Origin: an uncultured Lachnospiraceae bacterium
Lineage (GTDB): Bacteria; Bacillota; Clostridia; Lachnospirales; Anaerotignaceae
DNA: 64,000 nt
Reading direction: 5' to 3'
Assembly: GCA_944383855.1 (NCBI GenBank)
Contig: CALWRB010000035.1
Coordinates: 1 to 64,000, forward strand
In this document: positions 7,910 through 15,916 of the stretch, piece by piece
Position numbering within the stretch: position 1 is the stretch's first letter
Layout: every line of letters begins with the position of its first letter
Position numbers and translations under genes: made by a program
Notes under the pieces: model-generated
The model's database searches: none
Seen by the model: only the letters and a program-made list of their open reading frames with translations
What the model was told of the DNA's origin: nothing

Positions 7910-8914
7910 TCACCTGCGTCCTTTCCAAATGGTTTTTATGATGCGCCGAACAGGCTTTGCACATACAAACGCCATGCCTGCCCATGCCAAATATCCCAAT
8001 CTGATGCGCCCTTTGACCCGTACAGAAATATCCTCTGCTGTCGCTTTGGAAAAATCCCCCCGTATTTGAAGATTTTCCCCGAATTTTGCTTTCGCGATCC
8101 CCGCAGCCGCCAACAAATATCCCGTCGCGGCAGGGTCCCCCGTGCCAAATGTGCCGGAAAGAGAAAAATCTTTCGGCAAAACGCCTTTCATCAGCCGCCG
8201 AAGCAATCTGCCAAACGCCGCCGCTAACTCCTTCTTCTCCTCCATCTGCAGAAAATAACGGATCGACAAGCCTTCTTCCTCCGCCTGTTTTTCCTCACAG
8301 CTTGCCTCCCTCGCAGGCTCCTGTGTATCAGGCGCGTTGTCCGGTGCGATGTGTGATACTTTCACCCGTCTGATCCCGGCAGAGGGTCTGTTTTCTTCCG
8401 CCGCGGCAACGCGTTCCTTTTCTTTTTCCAAGGGCGGCTCCTGCTGCAAAAGAGAATCTTCCTTTTCTTCCGCTTTTTCTTGCAAAGAAGGCTTTTCTTG
8501 CGCTTCTAAGGGCAAAGTGTCTGCCTTTTCTTTCCTCTGCGCAGGCGGTGTTGGCGCATCGGTCCTCTCTCTTGCCGCGATCGGTGCGTTTTGCACCTTT
8601 TTTGCGGCAGTTTTGTTCCGTTTTTTCTTCTTTTTTTCTTTTTTCCCCTCACCGAGAATGGTTTTGCCGCATAATCTGACGGTCAGCTCTAACTTTCCTT
8701 CCTGATAGCGCGCCAGAACGTAAAGCGCACCGAACAGCCAACGCACCTCGGCTTGTCCGTTTGGTTCGGGCGACTGCTGCGCCTGCACTTGATAGCGTAT
8801 TGAGCAAAGCAGTACCACCAACAATACCAACAATACCAACGCGATCAGACCCAGCAGCACAATACCGATCCATTTCAGTACCGTCAACAGTCCAAACAAT
8901 ATCTTCCAACCCAT
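7910..8914 (-). CDS. DUF2953 (YtfI-like) membrane protein with charged insert
   Basis: A 334-residue protein with one long N-terminal membrane helix (about 5-38). A short globular part (45-88) follows, then a very charged Glu/Lys/Ala/Gln-rich stretch (about 92-220, including KKEKKKKKRN) and a C-terminal domain (about 225-334: YFLQMEEKKELAAAFGRLLR, FSLSGTFGTGDPAATGYLLA, RVKGRIRLGYLAW) typical of DUF2953. Family members are usually near 220 residues, so the charged linker is an addition. The gene starts three bases after the preceding 117-residue gene. It pairs with gerW, but its biochemical role is unknown. Confidence 0.82.
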   Translation of the reverse strand: MGWKILFGLLTVLKWIGIVLLGLIALVLLVLLVVLLCSIRYQVQAQQSPEPNGQAEVRWLFGALYVLARYQEGKLELTVRLCGKTILGEGKKEKKKKKRNKTAAKKVQNAPIAARERTDAPTPPAQRKEKADTLPLEAQEKPSLQEKAEEKEDSLLQQEPPLEKEKERVAAAEENRPSAGIRRVKVSHIAPDNAPDTQEPAREASCEEKQAEEEGLSIRYFLQMEEKKELAAAFGRLLRRLMKGVLPKDFSLSGTFGTGDPAATGYLLAAAGIAKAKFGENLQIRGDFSKATAEDISVRVKGRIRLGYLAWAGMAFVCAKPVRRIIKTIWKGRR

Positions 8915-8917
8915 AGG

Positions 8918-9271
8918 CTATCTCTGCCTTTCCTGCGCCGCGTCTGCCTCTGTCATGACCAGACGCGCCCACTGCCTTTGATCTGTCATACTAAGCCCTT
9001 GCGCGGCGGCATCTTTGGCAATTTGCAGCAAAAGTTCCACTGCGTTTTTTCTGCCCATCGCAATGCCGAGGATCAGCCAGTCACGGCTTTTGCCGTAAGG
9101 GGTACATAACGATCTTGCGCTTTGCACTTCCAGACGATCTTCATGCAAACAGACACACCACAGCCGAAACACGGGAACCTCCCGCCGCAGGGCATACACC
9201 GCCGTTTCCACGTCCGTCACCGTATCGCTGATGTAGATCTCGTCGCCCAGATGCATCTTTGGTTTGCACAT
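8918..9271 (-). CDS. Hypothetical protein, first gene of the gerW operon
   Basis: I do not recognise this 117-residue protein. It has no signal peptide or membrane helix. It begins MCKPKMHLGDEIYISDTVTD and contains two tryptophans and four cysteines in the first half, then an alpha-helical, Gln/Ala-rich C-terminus. A good ribosome binding site (GAGAGG) precedes the ATG. Upstream on the minus strand is an extended -10 box (TGGTACAAT, about 9313-9321). Three bases separate it from the DUF2953 gene, so it is very likely translated with it. Confidence 0.65.
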   Translation of the reverse strand: MCKPKMHLGDEIYISDTVTDVETAVYALRREVPVFRLWCVCLHEDRLEVQSARSLCTPYGKSRDWLILGIAMGRKNAVELLLQIAKDAAAQGLSMTDQRQWARLVMTEADAAQERQR

Positions 9272-9373
9272 CCTCTCATCGTTTTACGCAAAAGTTCAAT
9301 CTATTTTTTTATTGTACCATACTCCGCCAAAAAAAGCATCTACATTTGTCTGAAGGTTTGCATAAAACCTTCG

Positions 9374-9796
9374 CTATTTTGTGCCGTATGGCTCTTGTTT
9401 GCCTGCGGCAGGGGGATTTTTTGTCTGCCCGTTTGCGGGCTTCTTTCTGCCTGCCACAAAAATCTCGCGCAGCCCCATCAGGCACAAAAAACCGCCGAAG
9501 AGCTTACGCAGCAGCGTGCCGTCCAGATATACCGCCAGAAAAGCGCCTGCCGCCGCACCCAAAAGCCCCGTAAATATCAAAGGTTTCGCGATTTTGACCG
9601 CGATCGTTTTCTGCCGCAGGTGGGTATAGATCGCGATCAGCGCCGTTGGCACAAAATACAGCAGATTGATGCCCTGCAGCGTCTGCTGCTCCAGATCGTA
9701 CAGCCAGAGAAGTGCAGGGATCAGCACCGTACCGCCGCCGATGCCCATACCGCTGACGATGCCCGCAAAAAAGCCTGCCACTACCGCCCCGATCAT
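9374..9796 (-). CDS. TauE/SafE-family permease, second half-size subunit
   Basis: The protein of 140 residues starts MIGAVVAGFFAGIVSGMGIG and carries GIGGGTVLIPAL, the signature of one repeat of the TauE/SafE (DUF81) permease fold. About four membrane helices can be seen and the tail (GRKKPANGQTKNPP) is soluble. Full family members have about 250 residues and two such repeats; this gene has one. The ATG overlaps the TGA of the preceding gene (ATGA), which indicates translational coupling, and sets the start well inside the longer open frame. Substrates in this family are sulfur-containing or organic anions; the one here is unknown. Confidence 0.82.
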   Translation of the reverse strand: MIGAVVAGFFAGIVSGMGIGGGTVLIPALLWLYDLEQQTLQGINLLYFVPTALIAIYTHLRQKTIAVKIAKPLIFTGLLGAAAGAFLAVYLDGTLLRKLFGGFLCLMGLREIFVAGRKKPANGQTKNPPAAGKQEPYGTK

Positions 9797-10149
9797 AACA
9801 TCATCCTCACAGCGGCCGCCAACATACATACCCCAAAGATACGATGCAGCCATACGCCGCTTAAACGCCGTAAAAGTTTCGCCCCCACAAAACCGCCTGC
9901 TACGCCTCCCGCACTTGCCCAAAGCGCAATTTCCCACGCAAGTTCCGTCTTCCAAAGGTATATCCCCAACGAAAGCAGGCTCAGCGGCAAAATCACCGCC
10001 AACGCCGTAGCGTGCGCACGGTGTTCTTCCACATCAAGAAACCGCTCCATCGCAGGCACTACGATCGTGCCGCCGCCGCTGCCGAACAGTCCGTTGGCAA
10101 ATCCTGTCACGATCCCTACCAGATGCGTCTGCCATGCCATATGCTTCAT
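9793..10149 (-). CDS. TauE/SafE-family permease, first half-size subunit
   Basis: This 118-residue protein carries the other repeat of the TauE/SafE fold: VGIVTGFANGLFGSGGGTIV followed by a conserved ALAVILPLSL helix. I chose the ATG at 10149 (MKHMAWQ) because AGGTGGAGAG lies properly before it. A longer reading from 10182 would place that site inside the gene. Together with the downstream 140-residue gene it should make a heteromeric version of the usual single-chain permease. Confidence 0.82.
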   Translation of the reverse strand: MKHMAWQTHLVGIVTGFANGLFGSGGGTIVVPAMERFLDVEEHRAHATALAVILPLSLLSLGIYLWKTELAWEIALWASAGGVAGGFVGAKLLRRLSGVWLHRIFGVCMLAAAVRMML

Positions 10150-10216
10150 ATGCTCTCTCCACCTTTTTTTCTGTTTTTCCATAGTATGGCAGAGAAAACA
10201 GGATTTTATGCCATAG

Positions 10217-10260
10217 GAAAAAAAGCCTGCGCACGGTCATTTTTTTCCGTGCGCAGGCTG
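10217..10260 (-). terminator. Terminator of asnB
   Basis: A perfect 12-bp stem (GCCTGCGCACGG / CCGTGCGCAGGC) is followed by a T-run on the minus strand, just after the asnB stop. It separates asnB from the permease pair. Confidence 0.9.
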
Positions 10261-10295
10261 ATTCCTGCTCCTGAAAGCATCTTGCAGTCATTTTT

Positions 10296-12146
10296 TTATT
10301 TCATAGCGGTGATTTCTGCCTCTCCGCCTTCAAAATAGACTTTATGCCATACCAAAAACATATAAACTGTCCAGATTTTTCTGCTGTTGTCCGCATGCTG
10401 CATGCGGTGCTCGTCCAAAAGCTCCACCAGCTTGTCCGTGTGGAAAAATTCCGCCGCCGCAGGTGATGTGAACGCTTCTTTCACCTTCAGATAGTACGCG
10501 TCCTCCCGCAGCCAGATACGGATCGGCACCGGAAAGCCCAGCTTCTTTTTCTCTGCCACCATATCCGGCAGATACCGATGCGCCGCCTGACGCATCGCAA
10601 ATTTCGTATTCTCTTTCGTAATGCGGTAGCGTGTCGGGATTTTTCTTGCCACATCAAAGACTTCCCGATCCAAAAACGGCACACGCACCTCCAGAGAATT
10701 TGCCATACTCATTTTATCGGCTTTTAACAAAATATCGCCGATCAGCCAGAAATGCATATCAATATACTGCATCTGCGTTTCCTCGTCCAGATGCGATACC
10801 TTATCGTAATAGGGTTTCGTCAGCTCCGTATGCGGATAACGCCCTGACGGGTCACGCAAGATCGCCTCTCTTTGCTCCTCGGGGAAGATAAAGGCATTGC
10901 CGATAAAACGCTCTCTCAGGTCTTTGCTGCCGCGGATCAGGTAATTTTTCCCCTTTACATTCGGCAGGCGTTTGGCAAAAGCACCCACTGCCTTTCTGAC
11001 AGGTCTTGGCAGGCGGGTAATGGGTCGCAGCGCGTGCGGCTCGCGGTAGATATTGTATCCGCCGAAAAATTCGTCCGCGCCCTCGCCGCTCATCGCCGCC
11101 TTCACATGCTCGGCAGCCGTTTTGCTGACAAAATACAGCGCAATCGCGGAAGCGTCCGCCAAAGGCTCGTCCATATGGTACTGCACCTTCGGAATGCTGT
11201 CCCAGTATTCTTTGGTGGAAATGAGCTTGCTGTAGTTATCGATCTGTATTTTTTCGGATAACGCCTTCGCGTAGTCGATCTCGTTGTATTTTTCGTAATC
11301 AAAGCCAACGGTGAATGTCTTATCCCCGTGGAATGTCGCGGCAACATAAGAACTGTCTACACCGCTGGAAAGAAAAGAGCCGACTTCTACGTCGCTGATT
11401 TTATGTTTTTCTACGGAGTCCTGCATCGCGGCATCGATCTCATCGATCCATTCTGTCAGCGTTTTGCTTTCGTCCGGCTCAAACACAGGCTCCCAATAGC
11501 GCTTTACCGTCAGGTTTCCTTCGCAAAATGTAAAACAATGCGCAGGCGGCAGTTTAAAAATGCCTTTGAAAAAAGTTTCCGGCAGTACGCTGTACTGAAA
11601 CGTCAGATAATTTTCCAGCGCGTCACGGTTGACCTCTCTGGGCAGCCCCGGATACTCGAGGATACTCTTGATCTCGGAGCCGTAAATCATCTGCCCTTGA
11701 TACAGCGCGTAGTAAAACGGTTTGATACCGAAAAAGTCCCTTGCGCCAAAGAGCGTTTTCTTCTTCGCGTCCCAAATCACAAATGCGAACATACCGCGCA
11801 GTCTTGGCAGCAGCGCTTCGCCGTATTCCTCATAGCCGTGCAGCAGTACTTCCGTATCGGCATTACTGCGCATGGTATGCCCTTTTTGCAGCAGTTCCTC
11901 TCTTAATTCCTGATGGTTATAGATCTCGCCGTTAAATGTGATGACCATATCTCTTGTTTCGTTATAGATCGGCTGATCTCCGCCGGTCAGGTCGATAAAA
12001 CTCAGACGGCGAAATCCCATCGCAATGCCTGTATCGATATGTTTTCCGCCGCTGTCGGGACCGCGGTGAAAAATCTTTTCCATCATATGCTCTAAAATCT
12101 CCTCCGAAGTGACAAGCTCTCCGGTAAAGCCGCAAATACCGCACAT
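10296..12146 (-). CDS. asnB: Asparagine synthase (glutamine-hydrolysing), AsnB
   Basis: AsnB makes asparagine from aspartate, ATP and glutamine in the cytosol. The 616-residue protein begins MCGICGFTGEL; Cys2 is the glutaminase nucleophile after Met removal, which fixes the start at 12146 even though the frame is open further upstream. AAGGAGG lies 11 bases before it. The N-terminal class II amidotransferase domain covers about 1-210 (RGPDSGG, FNGEIYNHQELR). The synthetase domain has the pyrophosphatase loop SSGVDSSYVA (about 260). The C-terminal part includes KADKMSMANSLEVRVPFLD. All expected parts are present. Confidence 0.95.
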   Translation of the reverse strand: MCGICGFTGELVTSEEILEHMMEKIFHRGPDSGGKHIDTGIAMGFRRLSFIDLTGGDQPIYNETRDMVITFNGEIYNHQELREELLQKGHTMRSNADTEVLLHGYEEYGEALLPRLRGMFAFVIWDAKKKTLFGARDFFGIKPFYYALYQGQMIYGSEIKSILEYPGLPREVNRDALENYLTFQYSVLPETFFKGIFKLPPAHCFTFCEGNLTVKRYWEPVFEPDESKTLTEWIDEIDAAMQDSVEKHKISDVEVGSFLSSGVDSSYVAATFHGDKTFTVGFDYEKYNEIDYAKALSEKIQIDNYSKLISTKEYWDSIPKVQYHMDEPLADASAIALYFVSKTAAEHVKAAMSGEGADEFFGGYNIYREPHALRPITRLPRPVRKAVGAFAKRLPNVKGKNYLIRGSKDLRERFIGNAFIFPEEQREAILRDPSGRYPHTELTKPYYDKVSHLDEETQMQYIDMHFWLIGDILLKADKMSMANSLEVRVPFLDREVFDVARKIPTRYRITKENTKFAMRQAAHRYLPDMVAEKKKLGFPVPIRIWLREDAYYLKVKEAFTSPAAAEFFHTDKLVELLDEHRMQHADNSRKIWTVYMFLVWHKVYFEGGEAEITAMK

Positions 12147-12259
12147 AGTTGATTCGTCCTCCTTATATCCGGTAGTTTTTCCTATATATCGCTTTATGAT
12201 ACTACAAAAGGCCGCCTTCTTCAAGCAAAAAAACGCGTTTTTGCCAAAGCGCGGCAGCT

Positions 12260-13876
12260 TCAGTCCTCTTGCGCTTTCTCCTGCGGCATTCTGCCGAATA
12301 ATTCGCTCAAATAACGAAGCCCGTTCGTGTACCCTTCCTGCCACATCTGCCACTGAAAGCGAAACCGCCAGTTATTCTCCACCGTCCCCGGTGTATTCAT
12401 GCGCCAACCGCTGTCTAACTCCAATACGTCCTGTAGGGGAAAGACTGCCATATCCGCCACAGAACTCATCGCTAAGCGAATCATATCCCACGCGGGCGAA
12501 TCCCCGCTGACATTGAGATAACGGCGAAAATGGTCTTTTTCCTTCTCCGCGGCGGACGCATACCAGCCGACTATCGTATCGTTATCGTGTGTACCGGTAT
12601 AGACCACAGTGTTTTTTTCATACCGATGCGGCAGATAAATATGGTTTGGATCCTGCCCGAAAGCAAACTGTAAAATACGCATACCCGGCAGTTTCAGCCG
12701 CTCACGCAGTGCCGCCACTTCCTGCGTAATGATGCCCAAATCTTCCGCGATCAAAGGCAGGGTGCCAAGCTCTTTTTCCAGTGCCGCAAAAAACGCATCT
12801 GCGGGGCCCTTTTCCCACTTGCCTTCCTGCGCGGTCTTTGCGCCGAAAGGAATCGACCAATAGCTTTCAAAGCCGCGGAAATGATCCAGCCGTACCAAAT
12901 CCGCACTCGCAAGCATATGCCGCATTCGCTCCGTCCACCAGCGATAGCCTTCCTTGGCGTGTTTTGCCCAATCATAGAGCGGATTGCCCCAAAGCTGCCC
13001 CGTCTGACTGAAATAATCGGGCGGAACGCCTGCCACCGCCAACGGAAAACCTTTGCTGTCCAGCTGAAACAATCCCCTGTGCGCCCATACGTCCGCACTG
13101 TCGTACGACACGAATATCGGTACGTCACCGATGATCTTGATGTTGTTTTCTGCCGCCGCATCTTGTAGCTGCCGCCATTGGCTGTGCGCAATAAACTGCA
13201 AAAAGGCGGTGAATGCCATTTCCCGCTCCAGTCGTTTTTTTGCCTTGCGCAAAGCGGCAGGCTGCCGTTTTTGCAGCGCTTTTGGCCAGCTGACCCATAC
13301 CGCCTGCCGAAAATGATCCCTTGCCGCTTCCTCGGATAAACTGCCTTCCGCTTCCGCCAGAAAATCCTCCCATGCCGCAGTATCTTCCTTTTCTGCCCGT
13401 TCTTTCAAAATTTCCTCTTGCAAAGCAGAAAACAGGCAGTAGTCCTCCAACCAATAGGCTTCTTTCTGCAAAAAAGTACGATATGCCGTATCCAACGCCA
13501 AATCGGTTTCTCGTTTTTCGGAAAATGCCGCAAACGCCTGCCGAAAACAGGGATATTTCACTTCTTTCGCAAGCGCATAGTCCGCCTTGCCAAACGGTAC
13601 TTCCTCCGGCAAGTCCTCCGGTGCAAGCAGCCCTTTTGCCGCAAGCAGTTCCAGACTGATATATAACGGCTCCAGCGCAAAAGCGGAATTACTCTGATAC
13701 GGCGAGCCGCCAAAACCCAACGGCTGCAGCGGCAGTACCTGCCAAAGCCCCTGCCCCGCCTCTTTGAGCCGATATAAAAATGCATACGCGTCCTTTCCCA
13801 TATCCCCCACTGCATATGCCGACGGCAAAGAGGAAATGTGCAACAATACACCACTTGTCCGTTTTTCCTGCCTCAT
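12260..13876 (-). CDS. malQ: 4-alpha-glucanotransferase (amylomaltase) MalQ
   Basis: MalQ transfers maltosyl or longer glucan units between maltodextrins in the cytosol, supporting maltodextrin or glycogen use. The 538-residue length and the blocks SGVLLHISSLPSAYAVGDMG, LPLQPLGFGGSPYQSNSAFA, IKIIGDVPIFVSYDSADVWA, VRLDHFRGFESYW and YTGTHDNDT are those of family GH77; the catalytic Asp, Glu and Asp lie in the last three regions (LDH, AEDLG, HDND). ATG 13876 has AGGAGG ten bases upstream, while the in-frame TTG nine bases earlier lacks spacing. A long inverted repeat lies upstream. Confidence 0.94.
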   Translation of the reverse strand: MRQEKRTSGVLLHISSLPSAYAVGDMGKDAYAFLYRLKEAGQGLWQVLPLQPLGFGGSPYQSNSAFALEPLYISLELLAAKGLLAPEDLPEEVPFGKADYALAKEVKYPCFRQAFAAFSEKRETDLALDTAYRTFLQKEAYWLEDYCLFSALQEEILKERAEKEDTAAWEDFLAEAEGSLSEEAARDHFRQAVWVSWPKALQKRQPAALRKAKKRLEREMAFTAFLQFIAHSQWRQLQDAAAENNIKIIGDVPIFVSYDSADVWAHRGLFQLDSKGFPLAVAGVPPDYFSQTGQLWGNPLYDWAKHAKEGYRWWTERMRHMLASADLVRLDHFRGFESYWSIPFGAKTAQEGKWEKGPADAFFAALEKELGTLPLIAEDLGIITQEVAALRERLKLPGMRILQFAFGQDPNHIYLPHRYEKNTVVYTGTHDNDTIVGWYASAAEKEKDHFRRYLNVSGDSPAWDMIRLAMSSVADMAVFPLQDVLELDSGWRMNTPGTVENNWRFRFQWQMWQEGYTNGLRYLSELFGRMPQEKAQED

Positions 13877-13967
13877 TTGCCTCAAACCTCCTTTTTTTCA
13901 CAGCCTGCTGTCCTGTTTTTTTATGGTATCGTTTCGTTTCGTCATTTTTTAAAAGGAAATCCATGCC

Positions 13968-13996
13968 TTCTTTGCCAAAATACAGTTGGCAAAGAA
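13968..13996. promoter_or_regulatory. 11-bp perfect inverted repeat, possible operator
   Basis: TTCTTTGCCAA and TTGGCAAAGAA are separated by seven bases. No T-tract follows on either side, so it is not an obvious terminator. It lies between the divergent malQ and small lipoprotein genes (92 bases before malQ, 80 before the lipoprotein). It may be the target of a dimeric regulator of one or both. Confidence 0.55.
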
Positions 13997-14075
13997 AGTT
14001 CCGTATGATTTTTACCGCCCAAGCAAATAGTAATCACGCAATCTTTTGTTTTGCAAAAAAAGGAGGGATATCTCG

Positions 14076-14447
14076 ATGAGATCCACAAAACTGATCACAG
14101 CCGCTGTTTTGGCAATGCTTATCTGTTCTGTCTGCGGTTGTTCCAAAAGCACCGGCACCAGCCTTGGCGGCGCGGTAGAAGGATACACCGACCGTGTAGA
14201 AGAAGATATCAAAAACGGCGCCGAACGTGTGAAAGATAATATCACAAACAACGTCGACAACATGGGAACCACCATGAACGGCTATGGTTACGACAGCCGT
14301 ACCGACGGCTACAACACCTATGTTTCCGACGGAATCGGCGGCAATATCTACTGGGACGGCTACGGTGTCAACGGCGGTACCATTGATGACGGCACTTCTC
14401 GTGACAGCCTGATGGAAGGTATCAACACTTCCACCATGGCAAACTGA
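14076..14447 (+). CDS. Small Gly/Asp/Tyr-rich lipoprotein
   Basis: A 123-residue protein with a lipoprotein signal (MRSTKLITAAVLAMLICSVCGC) and lipobox VCGC. The mature part begins with an amphipathic helix (YTDRVEEDIKNGAERVKDNI) and ends in a low-complexity segment rich in Gly, Asp, Tyr, Asn and Thr with repeated GYG/DGY motifs. I know no function for this type; similar helical starts occur in small spore-cortex lipoproteins, but this is a weak analogy. The start has AGGAGGG eight bases upstream, and a terminator follows. Confidence 0.7.
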   Translation: MRSTKLITAAVLAMLICSVCGCSKSTGTSLGGAVEGYTDRVEEDIKNGAERVKDNITNNVDNMGTTMNGYGYDSRTDGYNTYVSDGIGGNIYWDGYGVNGGTIDDGTSRDSLMEGINTSTMAN

Positions 14448-14473
14448 TGCCGCATACCTTTTTTCTTCATCAG

Positions 14474-14512
14474 AAAACCGACGCCTCTGCAAAAGAGATG
14501 TCGGTTTTTTTG
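14474..14512 (+). terminator. Terminator of the small lipoprotein gene
   Basis: AAACCGAC and GTCGGTTT with an inner CTCT/AGAG stem are followed by seven T. It ends six bases before the glmM stop codon on the other strand. Confidence 0.75.
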
Positions 14513-14517
14513 TGCGA

Positions 14518-15867
14518 TTATCTCATTTTTTCTTCCATCAAAGCTGCCAGCGCTTCCGCCTCGCGGCGCATCAGCGCCGTATCTTTGCCTTCGATCATAA
14601 TACGCACCAAAGGCTCTGTGCCGGAAGTGCGGATCAGTACACGTCCGTCTTTGGAGAATTTTTCTTCCAGTACACGAATCGCCGCCGCCACTTCTTCCAC
14701 TTCCAGATAACGGTTCTTTTTACTGTTATCCACTCTGGCATTGACCAATACCTGCGGCAGTGTTTCCATCACAGAAGCAAGCTCGGAAGCTTTTTTCCCT
14801 GTGCGCTTCATCACAGTCAACAGCTGGATCGCGGTCAAAATGCCGTCACCCGTGGTATTATGATCCAAAAATATGATATGTCCGCTCTGCTCGCCGCCCA
14901 AGTTATAGCCTTCCGCAAGCATCTGCTCCAGTACATAGCGATCTCCCACACTCGCCTGTTTGATGGTAATGCCGTGTTCTCTGCCCATCAATGTCAGTCC
15001 GAGGTTACTCATAACGGTGCCGACGACCGTATCTTTTTGCAGCGCGCCGTGTTCCTTCATGTATTTTCCGCAGATCGCAAGGATTTTATCCCCGTCCATC
15101 AGCTGACCGTTTTCATCTACCGCCAGACAGCGGTCCGCATCTCCGTCAAAGGCAAAACCGATATCCGCCTGCATCTCTTTGACAAACGCACACAGATCCT
15201 CGATATGTGTGGAGCCGCACTGCTCATTGATATTGGTGCCGTCCGGCTCGTTATGAATGATACAAAGCCCGGCGCCAAGGTCTAACAGCGCAAGCGGCGC
15301 CGCTTTATACGCCGCACCGTTGGCACAGTCCAAAGCCACTTTGATGCCGCCAAATTTCGCCGTTGTCGTATGACGTAAAAACGCGATATAATCGTCTAAC
15401 GCCTCCTCCGCAACGGATTTCGTACCGATCATAGCACCTGTCGGCGCGGGAAGAATCCCCTGTCTGCTTAAAATGATCTCCTCGATCTCATCTTCCAGCT
15501 GATCGCTTAATTTATACCCCTGTGCATTGAAAAATTTAATGCCGTTATATTCCACCGGGTTATGGGAAGCGGAGATAACGACCCCCGCGTCCAAACGGTA
15601 ATGCCGCACCAGATATGCCACCGCCGGCGTAGGCACCACACCTGCCAGTATCGCATGCGCACCCACCGAGCAGATGCCGGCTGTCAGCGCGCTTTCCAGC
15701 ATATCCCCGCTGATTCTGGTATCCATCGCGACCAGTATCCTCGGTGCGTGTTTCTTTTCCTTCGTCAAAACATACGCCCCGGCTCTCCCCAGCTGAAAAG
15801 CCAACTCTCCCGTCAGTTCCACATTTGCCACACCGCGCACACCGTCTGTGCCGAATAACTTACCCAT
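14518..15867 (-). CDS. glmM: Phosphoglucosamine mutase GlmM
   Basis: GlmM converts glucosamine-6-phosphate to glucosamine-1-phosphate on the way to UDP-GlcNAc and peptidoglycan. The 449-residue protein begins MGKLFGTDGVRGVAN. The phosphoserine loop SASHNPVEYNGIKFF, the metal loop FDGDADRCL and the sugar loop GGEQSGH are all visible, and RTSGTEPLVR forms the phosphate-binding C-terminus. It is the third gene of the cdaA-cdaR-glmM operon. In other Firmicutes GlmM binds the diadenylate cyclase and restrains it, so the arrangement ties c-di-AMP levels to cell wall synthesis. Confidence 0.97.
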   Translation of the reverse strand: MGKLFGTDGVRGVANVELTGELAFQLGRAGAYVLTKEKKHAPRILVAMDTRISGDMLESALTAGICSVGAHAILAGVVPTPAVAYLVRHYRLDAGVVISASHNPVEYNGIKFFNAQGYKLSDQLEDEIEEIILSRQGILPAPTGAMIGTKSVAEEALDDYIAFLRHTTTAKFGGIKVALDCANGAAYKAAPLALLDLGAGLCIIHNEPDGTNINEQCGSTHIEDLCAFVKEMQADIGFAFDGDADRCLAVDENGQLMDGDKILAICGKYMKEHGALQKDTVVGTVMSNLGLTLMGREHGITIKQASVGDRYVLEQMLAEGYNLGGEQSGHIIFLDHNTTGDGILTAIQLLTVMKRTGKKASELASVMETLPQVLVNARVDNSKKNRYLEVEEVAAAIRVLEEKFSKDGRVLIRTSGTEPLVRIMIEGKDTALMRREAEALAALMEEKMR

Positions 15868-15916
15868 GTTCTTTCCTCCTGCATATGCAAGTTTTGTTTT
15901 TTTTCGTTCGATTTGC

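Noticed and set aside
12147-12353. Upstream extension of asnB to 685 residues
   Set aside because: AsnB must begin with Met-Cys; the ATG at 12146 gives that and has the ribosome binding site.
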